Part shown: one piece after another, positions 60,294 to 64,000 of the stretch
Layout: the number at the start of each line of letters is the position of its first letter
Numbering within the stretch: position 1 is the stretch's first letter
NCBI GenBank assembly: GCA_023333565.1
Contig: JAJKFH010002994.1
Coordinates: forward strand, 992,001 to 1,056,000
DNA length: 64,000 bases
Reading direction: 5' to 3'
DNA from: Puffinus mauretanicus
Taxonomy: Eukaryota > Chordata > Aves > Procellariiformes > Procellariidae
Notes under the pieces: generated by a model
Seen by the model: only the letters and a program-made list of their open reading frames with translations
What the model was told of the DNA's origin: nothing
Database searches by the model: none
Translations under genes and position numbers: made by a program

Positions 60294-63191
60294 ACACTCT
60301 CTTTCCATGAGAACAAGACCTGACACCTTCAACAGAAACCTCTAGCGCTTTACCTAGGGAGCCACATTTGGCATAGTCACTAGCAGCAGAAAGTAGTCTA
60401 ATTAAAGTCCATCTGCCATGTATGTTCCTCAAGGTTTTTAAAATGAAGGACCACCTAGCAATCAATATAGGCCCCTGCACTTTCCACAGTGGATACACAC
60501 CAAAGGCTTCTTTAGCATCACTGCTACAAAAGTCATCATTTACAAACAAATTAAACATCGAATTACAAATTCTCCTGGGTCTGTTTGCTTCTCTTTTATG
60601 CTTGTGTAACAAGGAGTGTATTTCATTTACAGGAAAAGAAAAAATGCAGGAATTTCTTCAACCATCTCTTAATATCTCCACAACCAGGCAAGGACTAGGA
60701 CATCTTCTAGTTCCATATATCTATAACCCTTCTGTCTTTGTTAGAATTGCTGCCCAAATTAATTTAAGCCATTGCCTTGGGCAATCCTGCACACCACTCT
60801 GTTCATTACTGTAATGCTCTTCTATTGGATCTGCCTGCAGTAGAGGCATCAGCCATCCATGGCATTGCAAGGCTTAATGAATAGCAAATAAAAGTCACAA
60901 GCTTTATTAGTTTTTGCGTTATTCATTTGATGGTATTAGCAACCAGAAAACCGCAAATGTTACAAGAATTTTCCTGTGAAGAAAGAACACATGTAAGATG
61001 TGGTTGCATCTGTAGTATGACCCTGATGTTGCCTTTCTTATATGCTGCACCCATTGCTACGCATCTTGAAACATCTGTGCCTTTCCAGTGACTGATTATC
61101 CAGAGACACGCAACAGTGCTCGGTATCTGTAAGAGGCCGGGGACTGAACCCTGAGTTTATTACAGAAAAGAGCTGGAGTAAGCTGCTTGCCAGAAATCCA
61201 AACTCTAGCCAACAAGTCCCTCCAGGCTCACTTGGAAAGGTCTTGTAACCTCATTGCCGTATGCCTGCTGGGCTCAAAATGAAATGCAAACTTGCATGTT
61301 ACTTGTGGATTTGGATGCATTATCCAAGGAGGAGACAAATCAGGAGCCCGAGCAAGAAGCATATGTTATGAGTCCAGAATAAAATTTATCAGCCTTTAGC
61401 AAACTTCATGATAGGGGATTTTCACAGAGCCGTTCCTTAATGTCTTTCCTGCTTTGGTGATTGAGGGACCTAGTATGACCTGTTTAAATGGTGATGTTTC
61501 ACTCTCTTACACATTTTGATGAAGTCTTTTATTAAACGTTGTTCGAAATCTAGCTCATGGTACATAGAATTATAGCTGATTTCTTCAGAAAGTTCACCAG
61601 CAAGTTTTTCCCAGCCTTCATTTATTTAGGAACTGGAATGTTGCTAAAGACCCATCCAACAAGTGTTCTTTACGCTGCAGTGACAATCAGAATATCTTGC
61701 AATGCTACACTTGTTTAGGAACTGATTAAATGTTTCCTATACTCTTTGTAATCACGTGCATGTAGTCACTAGAAAAAGTCTATACCTACTTCTTGTCCAG
61801 TTTTTGATAAACATGAGTTAGCCCTCAACGACTACCAATTACGTTATTTTTAGAAAGGCTCATTTGTGCTGATGTTATTCTTAGTTGCATATATAACATG
61901 CACCTACTAACTACTCTAGCTGGTAATCGAAGTTAACCAACTTAATTATTTAACAGTACGACATATTCAAATTCCATCAACTACAAAAGGCATATTCCTT
62001 TCCCAGCCAAATACTTTCCTTCACAGATGCAACACACCCCTTACAGTATTTAAGACCGTGTATTTGCAGCACCAGACTCCAGGATGGCATTTCTTCTCCC
62101 GAGTTTAGAGCAGGACTTCATTCTACCATCTTCCACAAACTCCATTCCCTCCCCTGGGATCCTGCTACCTTCAGAGTCTCCTTCCGTTTAAAATTTGTGC
62201 ATTAGATTATTCCTGCCTCTGTGACTCTCTGTCTTTGACAGAATCTCAGTTTATGGATTTCTGCCCAACTCTACAATTTAATCAAGATTTGACTGCATTT
62301 TAATCTTAGTCTACTATGTATTCCCAGTACTGCTCAGCCTCTAATACACACAGATCTGATTAGAAGGCTCTCTCCATTCCTTACACTAACTTTAAAATGA
62401 AATAGCAAGCCATACTGGACTGAGAACAGTCCCTAGTACAACTCCATTTGACAACTGACACAAAACCGACACAGTCTGAATCCTTACTAATTACAGCACA
62501 GGGTTTCTTTTGAGCGAACTGTGTATTTCAAAGTTGCTCCATCTAATGCACGTTCCTGTAGCTTCCCAAATGGAGCTGTACTAAATTTGCTGCCTTTATC
62601 CCGCTAATTAGCTCACAGAGAGAAGACATGATGTTGGAATGACATGCATTGAACATGCTTTTGCCTAGCACTTCTCCATGTTAAACTGAAATTCAACTCC
62701 ACTAGAAATTATTATTTGGGGGAACACTTTTGGTTCCCCTTTTAATAACAAGGAATTGAGTAAGAATAAAGTCTAGGATTCAGCAACATGGGAATTTGAT
62801 GCCTACCTCTTGCTTTCACCTTGAAGTCTTCTACAAAACATGAAACCAGTCTCAAACTTCTCTGACAAATCCACCTCTGTTCCTATTCCTGGGCTTACAA
62901 TCCCAATTCCACCTGCATCCCAATTCCTTGCAATCCCACTTCCACATGGCAAAGCATCCCAGAATAGTTGTAACAGTTGTCCTGGGGATTTAGGTCCTCA
63001 GTAAATCTCTTTTTTTTGCCTGAAGAAAGCTTTTGTGTGGATGAGGCTTACCCTGCTTAGGTACTGCACTTGCATGAACTCTTCATTACGTTGATGTTTT
63101 TAAGCAGCCCACAACTGGAATTAGTTATCACAGAAAACACAAATGTTATTGTACCAATTGCATTAACTCATTTAATGAAAAACCTACATTA

Positions 63192-63196
<5 letters not shown>

Positions 63197-63245
<49 letters not shown>
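63197..63245 (+). repeat. A27 run passing into a GAA microsatellite
   Basis: Twenty-seven A (63197-63223) are followed directly by about seven perfect GAA units ending near 63245. GAA tracts commonly grow out of poly-A runs by mutation and slippage. The tract is pure, so its length probably differs between individuals. No retroposed sequence is recognisable to its left. Confidence 0.95.
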
Positions 63246-63705
63246 GGCAAGAGTCCATGAGGTAGAAGCAGAAGGATCTCCATCTGCCTCACCCCAAAGC
63301 TTGGCTCCAGTTCAGCTTGCTACCAACTGCACCGCTCCCTGTATACTCTATGGACTTCTTCAGCCTCTCCCCGTTGTCTTGCAACACCTTATACCCTTCT
63401 TACCACTTATACATGCAAACAGCTTGCAATGTCAACGGCTTTGTTTAAAATTATTAGAAAACCGTTGCAAAAAGAGTACATTGGCCTGTCTATCTGCCGT
63501 CTGTGGAAAGCTGGCAATGAAGTCTCCCGTCTTAAGGAATTTCCTTTACTCTCCTATCTTTAAACCTCAGCAGTACGAGATATTCCTCCATCAGTCATGC
63601 AAAGCGACAACTCATTATTAGAACAGCTCTGCACAGGAATCTTAGAACTCAGGTGGTGCAAAGTATGTTCTCATCTCTCCTCCAGTATGTGACAAGACAG
63701 AAATA
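63246..63705. other. Noncoding interval
   Basis: A 106-codon plus frame (63301-63621) covers much of it. Its translation is Leu-, Cys- and Pro-rich and unlike any protein I know, and there is no clear splice boundary. I do not call it a gene. Confidence 0.45.
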
Positions 63706-63745
63706 AGAGATGGCAACAGGACTCTGAACCCAGAGTCACACCTAA
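63706..63745 (-). mobile_element. Possible short MIR fragment
   Basis: The string 'agatggcaacaggactctga' followed by 'acccagagtc' resembles the reverse complement of the MIR head. Only about 35 bases match, so this is tentative. Confidence 0.25.
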
Positions 63746-64000
63746 AGGTGAAGGTTATACCTACGGATGAAAACCAGGCATGATCCCCTCATCGCTCCCT
63801 TATCCTCACCAACATTCATCTGTACAAGTCCCCACTGCTGCTAGGGCCAGATATCCAGGATAATTAAAAGTAAATAAATAAGGAAAAAGATGGCACTCTG
63901 CATACCAGGCATTACTTGTCCATTCAAGTATTCTCCTGGAAGAAATTCAACAAGTTCTTCCTCAAGGAACCATCCCATTCAACACTGTTTGACAGCAACA
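63746..64000. other. Window end, nothing recognised
   Basis: No open frame, repeat or RNA gene is recognised in the last 250 bases. Confidence 0.5.

Larger units (their letters stand above)
57651..63196. other. Noncoding stretch, no gene recognised
   Basis: Five and a half kilobases without a recognisable gene or repeat. The longest frames are 123 and 130 codons (59652-60023 and 60422-60814, plus), with no known domain. It contains two short perfect hairpins (58694-58719 and 60270-60293). From 60900 to 63190 it is AT-rich and stop-dense. Confidence 0.5.

Noticed and set aside
61115..61205. Possible MIR head ('ggggactgaaccctgagttt')
   Set aside because: Only about 20 bases resemble MIR and neither side continues.
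1..64000. tRNA genes, rRNA, CRISPR arrays, operons or bacterial-type mobile elements
   Set aside because: I found no tRNA-like box pair, no regularly spaced repeat array and no coding density. The CR1 and MIR remains show vertebrate DNA.

Overview
This window looks like vertebrate, most probably avian, noncoding DNA: a long intron or an intergenic stretch. The main clue is the set of CR1 LINE remnants. Two are minus-strand copies that begin at their left edge with the CR1 3' tail and carry the conserved 3' UTR (15080-15232 and 57557-57650). A third, older CR1 3' fragment lies at 22240-22395. Sparse, strongly degraded repeats in moderately AT-rich, near repeat-free sequence are typical of bird chromosomes. 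Species and locus cannot be named from the sequence alone.

I found no protein-coding gene, rRNA, tRNA or CRISPR array. The longest open frame is 184 codons (47334-47888, minus). Like the other long frames it lacks a recognisable domain and convincing splice sites, and it overlaps frames on other strands. I therefore treat all of them as chance open frames.

Layout. 1-7650: single-copy noncoding DNA with one very tight G-quadruplex motif that is also a GC box (5192-5208). 7650-8790: a decayed plus-strand CR1 reverse-transcriptase relic of a family shared with turtles and crocodilians. 11090-11535: a MIR-like SINE directly abutting the 3' end of an old plus-strand CR1. 14099-15232: a T/G tract, then the clearest CR1. 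21200-22400: a GC-rich patch with a 25-base near-perfect palindrome, a 25-base T run and the third CR1. 24300-32900: A runs, an A/C-rich tract and a possible CR1 FADD-motif fragment. 35110-35322: the best MIR copy. 37280-37341: a long G-run cluster. 42000-42960: a candidate regulatory block and a pair of TTAATTAA palindromes. 41400-56250: several further MIR-like relics and a second strong G-quadruplex motif (51914-51936). 57188-57650: a T/G tract and a CR1. 63197-63245: a poly-A run passing into GAA repeats.

There is no gene set that works together here, and I see no sign of a new biological system. What merits a second look is the number of very old SINE/LINE relics still legible, the G-quadruplex motifs, the short perfect hairpins and the small tandem duplications. 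Repeat families were assigned by reading against remembered consensus features, with no alignment, so family names and ends are approximate.
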